A stretch of 64,000 nucleotides of DNA from Bryobacterales bacterium (GTDB lineage Bacteria; Acidobacteriota; Terriglobia; Bryobacterales; Bryobacteraceae), in the NCBI GenBank assembly GCA_016789905.1, contig JAEUQC010000166.1, positions 1-64,000 of the forward strand, in the 5' to 3' direction. Of the stretch, positions 41,817 to 50,770 are shown piece after piece. The notes beneath the pieces are model-generated. The model was given only the letters and a program-made list of their open reading frames with translations, searched no databases and was not told the DNA's origin. Position numbers and translations under genes: made by a program. The stretch's first letter is position 1, and every line of letters begins with the position of its first letter.

Positions 41817-43178
41817 ATGAGCGCAACCAGAAACAACGTGGCCGTACTCGGTGGAGGGATCTCCGGGCTCGTTAGCGCCTATCGTCTGCTGCGGCAAGGT
41901 AACCGCGTCACACTCTTTGAAGCCTCGGACGAACTGGGCGGCCTGGGTGGCACGTTTCAACACGAAGGCCACTCGATGGAGCAGTTCTATCATGTGATGC
42001 TCAATACCGATGAGCACCTTCTAGCCCTGCTCGGGGAACTCGACCTGGCCGATGAAGCCTCCTGGACGGAAACCAAGATGGGTTTCCTCTATGACAAGAC
42101 CCTATACCCCTTCAATACGCCGGTCGATCTGCTCGGTTTCGGCGGACTCAGCATCGCGGGCCGCATCCGCACCGCGTTCGGCGGCGCCTATATCGCCAAA
42201 ATGCTGAACGATCCCAAAGGCCTGGATCAGTTGAGCGTTTCCGAATGGCTGGAAGGCATCTTCGGAGCGGAAGTGTTTGAGCAGTTGTGGCGCCCGCTGC
42301 TGCGGGCCAAGTTCGGCGACATGTATGAGAACGTGCCCGCTTACTGGTTCTGGACGCGTCTGCGCCGGGAAAAGGGTTCGGCGAAGGAAGTGAAAGGCTA
42401 TGTGAACGGAGGCTACCGGCGCATTGCCGATCGCCTTCGCACCGAGATCCGGCGCATGGGCGGCGTTGTTCGCATGCGCACGCCGGTCTATGCCATCCAG
42501 GACGCGCCGAACGCCATTCAGATCAACGCCGAAGGCCGCTGGGAATCGTTCGATACGGCGGTTTCCACACTGCCGCTGCCGCTGCTCCGGGAAATCTCCC
42601 GCGGCCGCCTGGACCAGGCCATTCCCCAATTGAAAGTTCCCTACCAGGGTGTGGTGAACGCGGTGGCGATCTTGAAAAAGCGTTTGCAGCCGAACTACTG
42701 GAACGCCATTGTCCAGAAGGGATTCCCGTTCCAGGGTCTGGTGGAAACCACGCACGTGGTTCCCATGTCGCAAACCGGCGGGCGGCACCTGGTCTATCTG
42801 CTCAACTATTGCGGCAAAGACAGCGAAACCTACCGGCAGGTGGACGGTGACATCAAGTTCCAGGCCGTGAAGGCCATGAAGGCGTTCAATCCGAAGTTCG
42901 CGCAGGAGTGGGTGGAAGACATCAAAGTTTTCCGCGCTCCGTACGTGGAACCGGTTTGGCCGTTGGGCTATTTGAAAGACAAGCCGCGGATGCGGTGCGG
43001 CTCCACGCGCCTCTACTTGGCCACCACGGCGCAGTGCTATCCGCAGGTGAACTCCTGGAACACCATGGTGGGCATCGCCAACGATGTCGCCGCCCGGATG
43101 CAGTTCGATATGGACAACATATATAACAGCGAGCCGCGCGCCACCGAAGCCTCTCCGTCGCTGGTTCACGCGGGCTAA
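41817..43178 (+). CDS. FAD-dependent amine-oxidase-like oxidoreductase
   Basis: 453 aa. N-terminal Rossmann motif VAVLGGGISGLVSAYRL with the acidic residue in LFEASDELGG, followed by GGTFQHEGHSMEQFYHVM. C-terminal FAD-contact region AQCYPQVNSWNTMVGIAND. Architecture of the protoporphyrinogen oxidase / amine oxidase / UDP-galactopyranose mutase-like group. In glycan operons such enzymes (often next to GT2 genes) are thought to modify lipid-linked sugars. The substrate is unknown. 49 bases after the GT2 gene. Confidence 0.86.
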   Translation: MSATRNNVAVLGGGISGLVSAYRLLRQGNRVTLFEASDELGGLGGTFQHEGHSMEQFYHVMLNTDEHLLALLGELDLADEASWTETKMGFLYDKTLYPFNTPVDLLGFGGLSIAGRIRTAFGGAYIAKMLNDPKGLDQLSVSEWLEGIFGAEVFEQLWRPLLRAKFGDMYENVPAYWFWTRLRREKGSAKEVKGYVNGGYRRIADRLRTEIRRMGGVVRMRTPVYAIQDAPNAIQINAEGRWESFDTAVSTLPLPLLREISRGRLDQAIPQLKVPYQGVVNAVAILKKRLQPNYWNAIVQKGFPFQGLVETTHVVPMSQTGGRHLVYLLNYCGKDSETYRQVDGDIKFQAVKAMKAFNPKFAQEWVEDIKVFRAPYVEPVWPLGYLKDKPRMRCGSTRLYLATTAQCYPQVNSWNTMVGIANDVAARMQFDMDNIYNSEPRATEASPSLVHAG

Positions 43179-43209
43179 AGCGCACACCGGTTCCGGCCGA
43201 TAAACGCTT

Positions 43210-44139
43210 GTGGGTGTATCAACTGGCTACGCCGCTGTAGCCCTTCATCTTGATTCCATGGCGGAGGCCGCAGGCTTTCCGGATGGCTACGTTGACCCGA
43301 CCTATCGCCGGGTGATGGACCGCTTTCTGGCGCTCGGCCGGGAGTTTCAGTTTCCGTACTCCATGTACGCCGTCGGGCGGGATCTGGAAGATCCCTTCGC
43401 CTGTCAGCGGCTACGGGAGATCGCGGCACAGGGGCACGAAATCGGGAACCATACCTGGAATCACTACACCGATCTTGGCGCCCTGCCTCCAGCGGAAATG
43501 CGGAATGAGATCGTCCGGACGCACGAGAAACTGGTTCAATCCGTGGGCGTCACGCCGCGAGGTTTCATCGCGCCGGCCTGGTGCTACTCCGCCGAATTGA
43601 TGCGAGTGCTGAACGAACTCGGCTATCGCTATGACATGAGCCTGTTCCCGTCCCTGCTGTACTACCCGTTCGTCATCAAGAACGCGCTGAATCATGTGGG
43701 GCACTCGGAAAAGCTCCGCCGTGTGCTGAATCGGCGGGATTGGTTCCAGCCGCTGGTGGGCAACCGGGAGCCGCACCTGGAGAACCGTGTAGTAGTGTTG
43801 CCGGTGCCCACAACGCCCGGCCCGTTGGGTATCGCCGTCTGGCACACCACCGGGTTCCTGCTGGGGTGGGAACGGCACTTCGCCATGCTGCGCGCGGCGG
43901 TAAAGGCGCGGCGGTTCTTCTACTACGTCGTCCACCCGGCGGACCTGACCTGCGACGAGGATTTTAACGGAACCGAGAAGATGCACCTGGAACGGGCGCG
44001 CGGGAATGGCGAGGAAAAGATGAACTATCTGCGCCAGAGCCTGCAGGTGATCCAGGACGCCAACCGGGAATGGATCACGATGGGCCAGATGGCGGAAATA
44101 GCGCGGGCGGAAGCGCCGCCGGCCACCGTCGCCGCGTAA
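43210..44139 (+). CDS. Polysaccharide-deacetylase (NodB-fold) family protein
   Basis: 309 aa, GTG start. NodB motif 1 is modified: VALHLDS instead of (T/F)FDD, so one of the paired aspartates is replaced. Motif 2 HEIGNHTWNH gives two metal histidines. Motif 3 region RGFIAPAWCYS and late HPADLTCDEDF are present. Members remove N-acetyl groups from glycans or hydrolyse related amides. With the altered first motif the activity may differ. It is between the FAD enzyme and the nitrilase. Confidence 0.87.
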   Translation: MGVSTGYAAVALHLDSMAEAAGFPDGYVDPTYRRVMDRFLALGREFQFPYSMYAVGRDLEDPFACQRLREIAAQGHEIGNHTWNHYTDLGALPPAEMRNEIVRTHEKLVQSVGVTPRGFIAPAWCYSAELMRVLNELGYRYDMSLFPSLLYYPFVIKNALNHVGHSEKLRRVLNRRDWFQPLVGNREPHLENRVVVLPVPTTPGPLGIAVWHTTGFLLGWERHFAMLRAAVKARRFFYYVVHPADLTCDEDFNGTEKMHLERARGNGEEKMNYLRQSLQVIQDANREWITMGQMAEIARAEAPPATVAA

Positions 44140-44181
44140 ACAAGCCCTTGCTATGCTGGCGGCAGAAGGGATTTTTCCACC

Positions 44182-45048
44182 GTGTTAGACCGCCTGACCC
44201 TCGCCGCTGCGAATGTCCAAAGTAAACCTGGCGCCACCAATCGCAACATTGAAGAGATACTCCATCTCGCCAACCGTGCCGCCAATCAGCACGCCAAACT
44301 CGTCCTGTTTCCCGAACTATCGCTCACTGGGTTCCTGCCTAACCATCCGGAAGGCAACCACGCCGCCTGGTTACGGGAGGCGCTCCAATTCGCCCGCGAG
44401 ACCGCCGAACGTCTGGACGGCGGCGCGGTGAAAACATTGACGCTGATGGCGCAGCAGATTGGGATCTACATCGCCGCCGGGTTGTTGGAGGACGCCGGCA
44501 ACACGCTTTACAACACGCTCGTTCTTGTTGGGCCGCAAGGCATTGCCGGCTATTGGCGCAAGATGCATGTGCCGATGTTTGAGATGCCGTTTTACAACGG
44601 CGGCCCCGGCCCAACGGTGATCGACACGCCGCTTGGCCGCATCGGCGCCAATATCTGTTTTGACGCCCTGATACCGGAATCCACCCGTCTGCTGGCCGTC
44701 CAGAACGCCGAAATCGTCCTTTTCCCTTTCGCCGCGGACCCGCCGCCCGGCACCGCCGCCGCGTGGTCCGCCTGGGCCGGGCCCGCTGTACGCGCGCGTT
44801 GCCAGGAAAACGGCGTGTTCGGCGCCGCCGCCAACTACATTGGCCATGTGCAATGCGCGGGCGTTGAGCAGACCTTCCCTGGCGGCGCCCTGTTCACCGG
44901 ACCGCGGGGAGAGGTGCTGGCTGAACTCGCTGATGGCGAGTTGCTCATCCAGGAACTCAGCGCCGACGATCTTCGCGCCGCGCGCGCGGAACCCGAATAC
45001 CTGTATCGGTTCCGGCGGCCGGAGCTATACGGCCCCTTAGCGCGCTAG
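44182..45048 (+). CDS. Nitrilase-superfamily carbon-nitrogen hydrolase
   Basis: 288 aa, GTG start after AGAAGGGA. The catalytic triad is visible: Glu in LVLFPELSLTGF, Lys in GYWRKMHVPMF and Cys in GANICFDALIPES. It hydrolyses an amide or nitrile in the cytoplasm; the natural substrate is unknown. Last gene of the glycan operon (42-base gap) with a TATGCT -10-like hexamer at 44152-44157 that may give it a second promoter. It ends 12 bases inside the convergent hydrolase-sialidase gene. Confidence 0.92.
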   Translation: MLDRLTLAAANVQSKPGATNRNIEEILHLANRAANQHAKLVLFPELSLTGFLPNHPEGNHAAWLREALQFARETAERLDGGAVKTLTLMAQQIGIYIAAGLLEDAGNTLYNTLVLVGPQGIAGYWRKMHVPMFEMPFYNGGPGPTVIDTPLGRIGANICFDALIPESTRLLAVQNAEIVLFPFAADPPPGTAAAWSAWAGPAVRARCQENGVFGAAANYIGHVQCAGVEQTFPGGALFTGPRGEVLAELADGELLIQELSADDLRAARAEPEYLYRFRRPELYGPLAR

Positions 45049-46803
45049 CCGCGCCACCGCCGCCAGCGGAACCCGCAGCAGCACGATGTCTTCCATGTTT
45101 TCCGAGTGGATAACGTATAGAGACTCGCCATGCTCCAAGAGTTGCGGATAATGATACCCGGCATAGCCCGGATCCTTGCCCGCATACCGGTACACCGTCG
45201 GCGCGTCGCGAAGAATCGCCTGTCCGTGGAAAATTCGGCCGTCGCGGGAGACACTCAGGCTGAGGGGGATTCGCACGCCGGAAGGATTCGGATTCGATGC
45301 TATCACGTACAGCCCACTGCGCAATCGCACCACGTTGAATTTCGCCATCGCATCCGGAAAATCTGTCCGCGCCGGCGCCGTCCACGACTCCCCGCCGTCG
45401 TAGCTGAACGCCCGGAACAGGCGGCGTGACCGGTTGCCGTCCCGGAACGCCGCTGTCAACACCCCGTCCGGCAGCGTCCACCAGATGGGTTCGTCCAGGC
45501 CGCTGCCGGCCATCGGCGTCTCGCGCCAACGGCCCAAATCGCCGATCAGCATAGAGATCCGCATCTTGTGGTCCCGTTTCGACATCATCCACTCCCCGCT
45601 CGTCAGCGGCTCCGGCGCGAAGTTGTTAATCGCGTCTGCGGCCACCAACACCGGCCCCTGCCAGCGTCCGCCGGCCCACTTGTATCCCCGCAACTCCAAC
45701 CCTGGCCCAAATAGCGGACGCACCGCCTCATCCCGCGCCGCCAATGCCCATAACTCGCCATTCCGCACCCACAACCCCCGTGCGAAGTAACGGTAGTTCC
45801 CCGCTTCCTCGCTTGGCGTTACCGCGCCGGGTTCGCTCCAATGCACGCCATCCACGCTGGTTGCGTAACGAACATACTGCCCAGCCTGCAGATCCCGCAC
45901 GCGGTTGGAACTCCAGATCGCCCAGAACCGGCCGCCAAAATGCGCCAGATACGGATGCATGTTGAATCCGTTGGTCCCCTCCCGCGCCCGGGCAATCACA
46001 ACGCTTTCCACCGGCACGCGCACCGGCGATGTCACGGCAAACATATGGCGCGCCTCCATCCGCGCGATAAAATCCGCCGTCGCGCGCGCCACAGCTTCCG
46101 GGCATTCTTTCAACAGCGAGTGCGACGCCCCGGCCATCCACACCAGCTCCATGGACTCCTTCTCCGGAATCCGCAACAGCTTTCGCGACGGGCGTGGCAT
46201 TCCGCGGTCCCCCCAGACCTGCAGAAATGGCACGGGAGATCGCTCCAGGATTGGCGCGCCGTCCCACTGCCGCCACACCGCGCCCATGGCTTTCTTTTCC
46301 GCCTCCGTCATCGCCACCAACTGGCGAGCCGGGCTTGGCACTGCTGGTGCGTTCGGGAATGCTTCCTTCTGCACCAGGTGGTGCGCCCAGCCCTCCATCG
46401 GAATCGCTCCGGCCACCTGCCCCGGCCGTCGCCCAGCAATTTCAATCGCCAGCATTCCACCTATGGAATGCCCGCCTACGTAGAATCGCATGCCCGCCGG
46501 CACCGCCGCGTCCACCGCCGCCAATACGTCATCCGCAAGGCTCTCCATTGACGGCGCCGCCGCCGGCGGCCGGCTTTCGCCGTGCCCGCGCAGTTCGACA
46601 ATCACTACCCGCAAATCCGCCGGCAGCGCCGCTACAAACCGGTCGAATGCCGCGCGTGTCCCCCACGTACCCGGAATCAGCACCAGGTTTGGCCCTTTGC
46701 CCTCCCGCAGCGCATACGCGATCCGCGCTCCGTCCGGCCGCCGGGCGAACCCGTCCGCCAAACAGCCCAGAGCCGCCATAACCAGGAATGCCACAAATCG
46801 CAT
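45037..46803 (-). CDS. Secreted alpha/beta-hydrolase fused to a sialidase-like beta-propeller
   Basis: 588 aa from the ATG at 46803. Signal peptide MRFVAFLVMAALGCLA. Residues about 18-270 are an alpha/beta hydrolase: LVLIPGTWGTRAAFDRFVAA, nucleophile elbow GGHSIGGML, and late HSLLKECPE. Residues about 275-585 have sialidase/BNR-type blades: FGGRFWAIWSS, YATSVDGVHWSEPG, FSYDGGESWTAPA, LSVSRDGRIFHG. The ORF extends upstream to an ATG at 46968 through a decayed copy of the kinase tail, but the signal peptide argues for 46803. A TATCAT hexamer lies 7 nt before each ATG. It is the last gene after sigma factor and kinase. Confidence 0.83.
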   Translation of the reverse strand: MRFVAFLVMAALGCLADGFARRPDGARIAYALREGKGPNLVLIPGTWGTRAAFDRFVAALPADLRVVIVELRGHGESRPPAAAPSMESLADDVLAAVDAAVPAGMRFYVGGHSIGGMLAIEIAGRRPGQVAGAIPMEGWAHHLVQKEAFPNAPAVPSPARQLVAMTEAEKKAMGAVWRQWDGAPILERSPVPFLQVWGDRGMPRPSRKLLRIPEKESMELVWMAGASHSLLKECPEAVARATADFIARMEARHMFAVTSPVRVPVESVVIARAREGTNGFNMHPYLAHFGGRFWAIWSSNRVRDLQAGQYVRYATSVDGVHWSEPGAVTPSEEAGNYRYFARGLWVRNGELWALAARDEAVRPLFGPGLELRGYKWAGGRWQGPVLVAADAINNFAPEPLTSGEWMMSKRDHKMRISMLIGDLGRWRETPMAGSGLDEPIWWTLPDGVLTAAFRDGNRSRRLFRAFSYDGGESWTAPARTDFPDAMAKFNVVRLRSGLYVIASNPNPSGVRIPLSLSVSRDGRIFHGQAILRDAPTVYRYAGKDPGYAGYHYPQLLEHGESLYVIHSENMEDIVLLRVPLAAVARLAR

Positions 46804-46983
46804 GATCGAAATGATACGCCAGCCCGGATCACGGCTGCGCAATGCGTACTCTGCACGCAGCTCTGCCAGCGGTTCGTCCCGCTCCATCCGCGCCCACTCG
46901 GCCTCCGCCCGCGCCGTCAACTCCATCCCCTCCGAGGGCGAGCGCTCCGCCGCGGCCGCAAATCGCATGATCGAAATGATACG
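46794..46983 (-). repeat. Imperfect 165-bp tandem duplication with 25-base identical ends
   Basis: Positions 46794-46818 and 46959-46983 are identical 25-mers, 165 bases apart. Each contains, on the minus strand, TATCAT, TTCGATC and an ATG followed by CGATTTG. Between them is a stretch translating to SPSEGMELTARAEAEWARME, closely similar to the kinase C-terminus LPSEGKELTARAEAEWTRME (DNA around 47050-47130). It fills most of the 185-base space between the kinase stop (46989) and the hydrolase ATG (46803). Confidence 0.85.
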
Positions 46984-46988
46984 AAATC

Positions 46989-49736
46989 CTACCGGCCGGC
47001 TACCCGCTTCCGCAGTTCATCCCGCTCCGCCGCCAGCACCGGCACCAGCAGCGCCTCCTGTTCCATCCGCGTCCATTCAGCTTCCGCCCGCGCCGTCAAC
47101 TCCTTCCCCTCCGAGGGCAAGTACTCCGCCGCGGTCACAAACGCCCTTGCCACTACGGATCGTATTCGCGGCTCCTTTGACTTCGTGAACATCGCCGCCT
47201 GCGCGTACCGCGCCAGTTCCGCCGCCGCCACCCTCGACGCTTCCGCATCGCCACCGGCGGCCAACACCGGCGGCAGCAGCATCAGGCATTCCAGCACCAA
47301 TCGCGCCGAAACCGTATCCCGCGGATCCTCCTTCAAAATGCCGCGCGCCATTGCCATCGCCGTTTGAACGGACCGCCCCGCCTTCTCCCACTGCCGCATG
47401 TCGGCAAACAGTTCCCCGTACTGGTAATGCAACGCCGACAGATTCTGCGTCAACCGTGTATTTCCCGGGTCCTCCGCGCTCAGCTTTTCCAAAAGCAACC
47501 GGGATTCGTCCATCGCCGCCTGGCCCGCCGCCAGGTCCCCTGCGGCCCGAAGCGTGTTGCCATAGCGCACCAGCCCAAACGCCAAATCCACCTGCGCTTT
47601 CTTGTCCCCGGGGTCGATTCCCACTAGTTGGCGGGCCCGCTTCACAACTTGCGCATAGACTGCGGACGCCTCTTTGTACCGGCCCATGTTGATCATGTGC
47701 GAATTGCCCAGCGTGTCACCCACGTGACTCATCGCGATCATAATTGAGCGCAGTCCCTCCACATCGTCCGGCCGCCGCGCCGCGAACTCTTCCTGCATCT
47801 TCAGGTTCCGCTTGTACGCCTCCAACGCCTCGCTCGTTCTGGCCATCCGCCCGTAGATCAGCCCCAACGTTGCATAGTTCGACGCCAGCTCACTCAGCGC
47901 CTTCGGGCTGCCCACGCCCATGAAATTGGCCTCTTCGCGAATGGAAATCGCCCGCCGCGTCGCCGCCAGGGACTCTTCCACTCCAATAATCGCCACCATG
48001 CGCCCAAGCTGATCATTGGCCCGTGCCAGGAAATTCAGGCACTCCATCGCTTCCGGCTTCCACTTCAAATACTCCTCGCCGTGCAAAATGGAGCGCTTCA
48101 AAGACGCAATCGCGCCGTTGGAATCGCTGGCCACACGCTGCACCATCCCCAGCTTAAGCAGCGCCCGCTGCAGGGCCAGCCTCCCTTCCGGTGTCTGCCC
48201 CTCGTCCCGCCATGCCCCCTCCAGCAGTTGAACGCTCCTGCGATAGCTCTCCATCGCCCCTTTGGTGTCACCGATGTTACTCTGCAGCGGGTTTCCCTGC
48301 ACATCTCCCACCCGCTCATATCCCATACCCACTTCCCGCGCCAGCTGCGAATCGTTCGCGGAATCCTTGGCCAGCGCCTCCAGATATTGCAGGCCCTTCT
48401 GTACCACCAGTTGGCGCGCCTGCGTGCTTCCAGGCAGCAGCGCAATGGCGTCGTGGAACTCAAATAGAAACGCGTTCGACAGGTGCCGCACCTGTTCAAA
48501 CCGCCGTTTGGTGGCCTCCACCTGGCGCCACAACAGAAACGTGCTGGCGGTCAGCATCACTGCCGCCGCCGCTCCAAAAAGCACCGCCACGCGATTGCGC
48601 TTCAAGAACTTCTGCGTCCGGTAGCGGAAGGAGTCCGGCCTGGCCTTGACTGGCATCCCTTGCAGAAAGGCACGCAGGTCCTCGGCGAACTGTTCCACGC
48701 CCGAATATCGCTGCTCCCGATCTTTGTGGAGCGCCTTCAGAATGATGTTGTCCAGGTCGCCCCGCAGTTCCCGGCTCCGGATGGGCCCAAAGTTCTCCGC
48801 CGCCTGGCTCGGACGCATTGGCGCCGTTTCGCAAACGGCCCGCGCGATGCCGGCCAGCGAAGTCTCGTTCACCGCTTGCGCTTTTCGCCCCGTCAATAGC
48901 TCGTACAGCACAATCCCCAGCGAATAAACGTCCGTCGCCGTCGTTACCGGTTCGCCGCGCACCTGTTCCGGACTCGCGTATTCCGGCGTCAGCATCTGCG
49001 CTCCGGCCACCGTCATTGTCTGGTCCGCCGTGTCCGAAAGTACGCGGGCAATGCCGAAGTCCAGCAGCTTCACGGACCCAGCCTTGTCCACCAGAATATT
49101 GCCCGGCTTCAGGTCCCGGTGCACAATCAGGTTCTGGTGAGCATACCCCACGGCGGAGCATACATCCAGGAAAAGCAGCAATCGCTGCTCCAGCCCCAGC
49201 GCGGTGTCTTTGCAGTGCTGCGTCACTGTTACCGCGTCTTCCACGAACTCCATCACCAGATACGGCACGCCATTGGCGCCCGTGCCGCCGTCCAGCAGCC
49301 GCGCGATATGCGGGTGTTCCAGCCGCGCCAGAATCTGCCGTTCCTGTTCAAACCGCCGCAGCACCGGCCGCGAGTCCACCCCACCCCGCAGCAGTTTGAT
49401 TGCCACTTCCTTTTCAAACACCGCGTCGTCACGCACCGCGCGGTAAACCGCGCCCATCCCGCCCCGGCCCAGGAATCCGGTGATCCGGTATGGCCCCAGC
49501 CGGGTGCCGATGGCCTGTTCCTCGGTCGCCTGCGCCCAGGCCTCGGCGCCGTCCACCAGGGCTTTGTCAATCGTCGCCCCTGGGTCGGCGTCGGCCTCCA
49601 GCATCGCCCGCACTTCCTGCAACAGGCCCGCGTCGCCCGCACATTCTTTGTCCAGAAATGCCGCTCGTTCGGCTGGTGCAATGTCGAGAGCGGCGTTGAA
49701 CAATGCGTCCACTCGCGCGAAACGCTCTGGCGTCAT
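46989..49736 (-). CDS. Ser/Thr protein kinase (PknB-like) with membrane helix and TPR sensor region
   Basis: 915 aa. Kinase domain about 80-345: glycine loop GFLGRGGMGAVY, VAIKLLRGG, HRDLKPGNILVD, LLDFGIARV, TPEYASPEQVRG. A single helix follows at about 380-400 (VAVLFGAAAAVMLTASTFLL), then about 500 extracytoplasmic residues of degenerate TPRs (AMESYRRSVQLLEGAW, ALEAYKRNLKMQEEFA). This is a transmembrane signalling kinase. Its ATG overlaps the ECF sigma stop by 4 bases, the usual acidobacterial sigma-kinase pair, so the kinase probably controls or is controlled with that sigma factor. Its last 45 codons have a duplicate copy downstream. Confidence 0.93.
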   Translation of the reverse strand: MTPERFARVDALFNAALDIAPAERAAFLDKECAGDAGLLQEVRAMLEADADPGATIDKALVDGAEAWAQATEEQAIGTRLGPYRITGFLGRGGMGAVYRAVRDDAVFEKEVAIKLLRGGVDSRPVLRRFEQERQILARLEHPHIARLLDGGTGANGVPYLVMEFVEDAVTVTQHCKDTALGLEQRLLLFLDVCSAVGYAHQNLIVHRDLKPGNILVDKAGSVKLLDFGIARVLSDTADQTMTVAGAQMLTPEYASPEQVRGEPVTTATDVYSLGIVLYELLTGRKAQAVNETSLAGIARAVCETAPMRPSQAAENFGPIRSRELRGDLDNIILKALHKDREQRYSGVEQFAEDLRAFLQGMPVKARPDSFRYRTQKFLKRNRVAVLFGAAAAVMLTASTFLLWRQVEATKRRFEQVRHLSNAFLFEFHDAIALLPGSTQARQLVVQKGLQYLEALAKDSANDSQLAREVGMGYERVGDVQGNPLQSNIGDTKGAMESYRRSVQLLEGAWRDEGQTPEGRLALQRALLKLGMVQRVASDSNGAIASLKRSILHGEEYLKWKPEAMECLNFLARANDQLGRMVAIIGVEESLAATRRAISIREEANFMGVGSPKALSELASNYATLGLIYGRMARTSEALEAYKRNLKMQEEFAARRPDDVEGLRSIMIAMSHVGDTLGNSHMINMGRYKEASAVYAQVVKRARQLVGIDPGDKKAQVDLAFGLVRYGNTLRAAGDLAAGQAAMDESRLLLEKLSAEDPGNTRLTQNLSALHYQYGELFADMRQWEKAGRSVQTAMAMARGILKEDPRDTVSARLVLECLMLLPPVLAAGGDAEASRVAAAELARYAQAAMFTKSKEPRIRSVVARAFVTAAEYLPSEGKELTARAEAEWTRMEQEALLVPVLAAERDELRKRVAGR

Positions 49737-50299
49737 CGGTCACCCGGGGTAAGCTGTACCCGGATCCACGCTTCCGCCGAGCGCAAGTCCCGGCTGACCG
49801 TGGCCTTGGACACGCCGCAGGCCTCTACAATCTCATCCAGCGTCAATCCCCCGAAGTACTTCATCTCCAGGATCTTTGCCTTCCGCGCGTCCAGTTTTTC
49901 CAGATTTTGCAGCGACTCTTCCAGCGCCAGAAAGGGGGAGTGCATCGACGGATCGCCGATTTCGATTCCCATCCCATCGAGCGATACGTTTTTCCCGCCG
50001 CCCCGCTTCCCGGCCCGGAACTTTCGCGCTGAATCCACCAGCACCTGCCGCATCAGGTGCGCGGCGACGCCGAAGAAATGTGCCCGGTTCTGGAAGTCCG
50101 GGATGTCCTGGCCAATCAACCGTACATAGGCTTCATGCACCAGCGCGGTGGGTTGCAACGTATGGCTCTGCCGCTCCCGGGCGATATAGCTTTCCGCCAG
50201 GCGCCGCAGTTCATCGTAGACCACCGGCAGCAATGCATCCAGAGCCGCGCGATTCCCCTCGCGCCACTCCACCAATAACCGCGTCACCTCTTGCTGCAT
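49733..50299 (-). CDS. ECF-like RNA polymerase sigma factor (TIGR02999 type)
   Basis: 188 aa. Region 2 LRRLAESYIARERQSHTLQP and LVHEAYVRLIG are hallmarks of the acidobacterial/planctomycete TIGR02999 sigma family. Region 4 holds EMKYFGGLTLDEIVEACGVS and ATVSRDLRSAEAWI. It directs polymerase to a small set of promoters. There is no anti-sigma gene; instead the next gene (4-base overlap) encodes a Ser/Thr kinase. Upstream the leader has a 6-bp-stem hairpin at 50325-50342. Confidence 0.93.
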   Translation of the reverse strand: MQQEVTRLLVEWREGNRAALDALLPVVYDELRRLAESYIARERQSHTLQPTALVHEAYVRLIGQDIPDFQNRAHFFGVAAHLMRQVLVDSARKFRAGKRGGGKNVSLDGMGIEIGDPSMHSPFLALEESLQNLEKLDARKAKILEMKYFGGLTLDEIVEACGVSKATVSRDLRSAEAWIRVQLTPGDR

Positions 50300-50324
50300 A
50301 CTCTACGTGTACGTGAGTCTAGCA

Positions 50325-50342
50325 AACGCCGTTATTGGCGTT
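50325..50342. other. Small hairpin in the gap before the ECF sigma gene
   Basis: Arms AACGCC (50325-50330) and GGCGTT (50337-50342) with a 6-base loop, in the 88-base gap between the small secreted protein (stop 50388) and the sigma start (50299). It may be a weak terminator for upstream minus-strand transcription. Next to the sigma ATG is ACGTGTACGT (50305-50314), an ACGT repeat; its role is unknown. Confidence 0.3.
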
Positions 50343-50387
50343 CCGCGGCCCACCCAAAAAAGCGGTAAGAAGGGCCGCCCGGCAGGC

Positions 50388-50726
50388 CTATGGCTCGGCG
50401 TCCACACCCTTGTCCGCCAGTGCTGCGTGGTACTCCACCTTTTCGCGGGCTTCGGCTTCCGCCCGGCGCGCCTGCATCGCACGGTCACGCTCCAGGTTTT
50501 CCGGCCCTTTGGCCAGTCCGGGCCACTTGTGCTGCATGGCGTTATAGCCCGGTTTCGACAGCCGCTCCGCGTTCGCCTCGTGCTTTTTCGCCTTGGCGGC
50601 GAACTCCTCGGCGCGGGTGGCATGGCGGGCGGCTTCCGCTTTGTGTTCGGCTTTGGTCAATTTCGTTTTCTGATCGGCCGCAAAGGCCGTGGTCATTAGC
50701 ATCGCGGTCAGTAGTAGGCTCTTCAT
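50388..50726 (-). CDS. Small secreted, highly charged protein
   Basis: 112 aa from the ATG at 50726, after TGGAGAC. Signal peptide MKSLLLTAMLMTTAFA; the mature part is a Lys/Glu/Ala-rich helix (KLTKAEHKAEAARHATRAEE, AEAEAREKVEYHAALADKG), probably one long helix or coiled coil. I recognise no family. It follows the response regulator by 44 bases, so it may be co-transcribed with the two-component system. Confidence 0.75.
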   Translation of the reverse strand: MKSLLLTAMLMTTAFAADQKTKLTKAEHKAEAARHATRAEEFAAKAKKHEANAERLSKPGYNAMQHKWPGLAKGPENLERDRAMQARRAEAEAREKVEYHAALADKGVDAEP

Positions 50727-50770
50727 GTCTCCATTCAACGGCTTTTCCGGATTTCCCGGTATCCGCAAAA

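Noticed and set aside
46804..46968. 55-residue N-terminal extension of the hydrolase-sialidase gene
   Set aside because: The extension is a decayed copy of the kinase tail and would bury the signal peptide; kept only as a finding.
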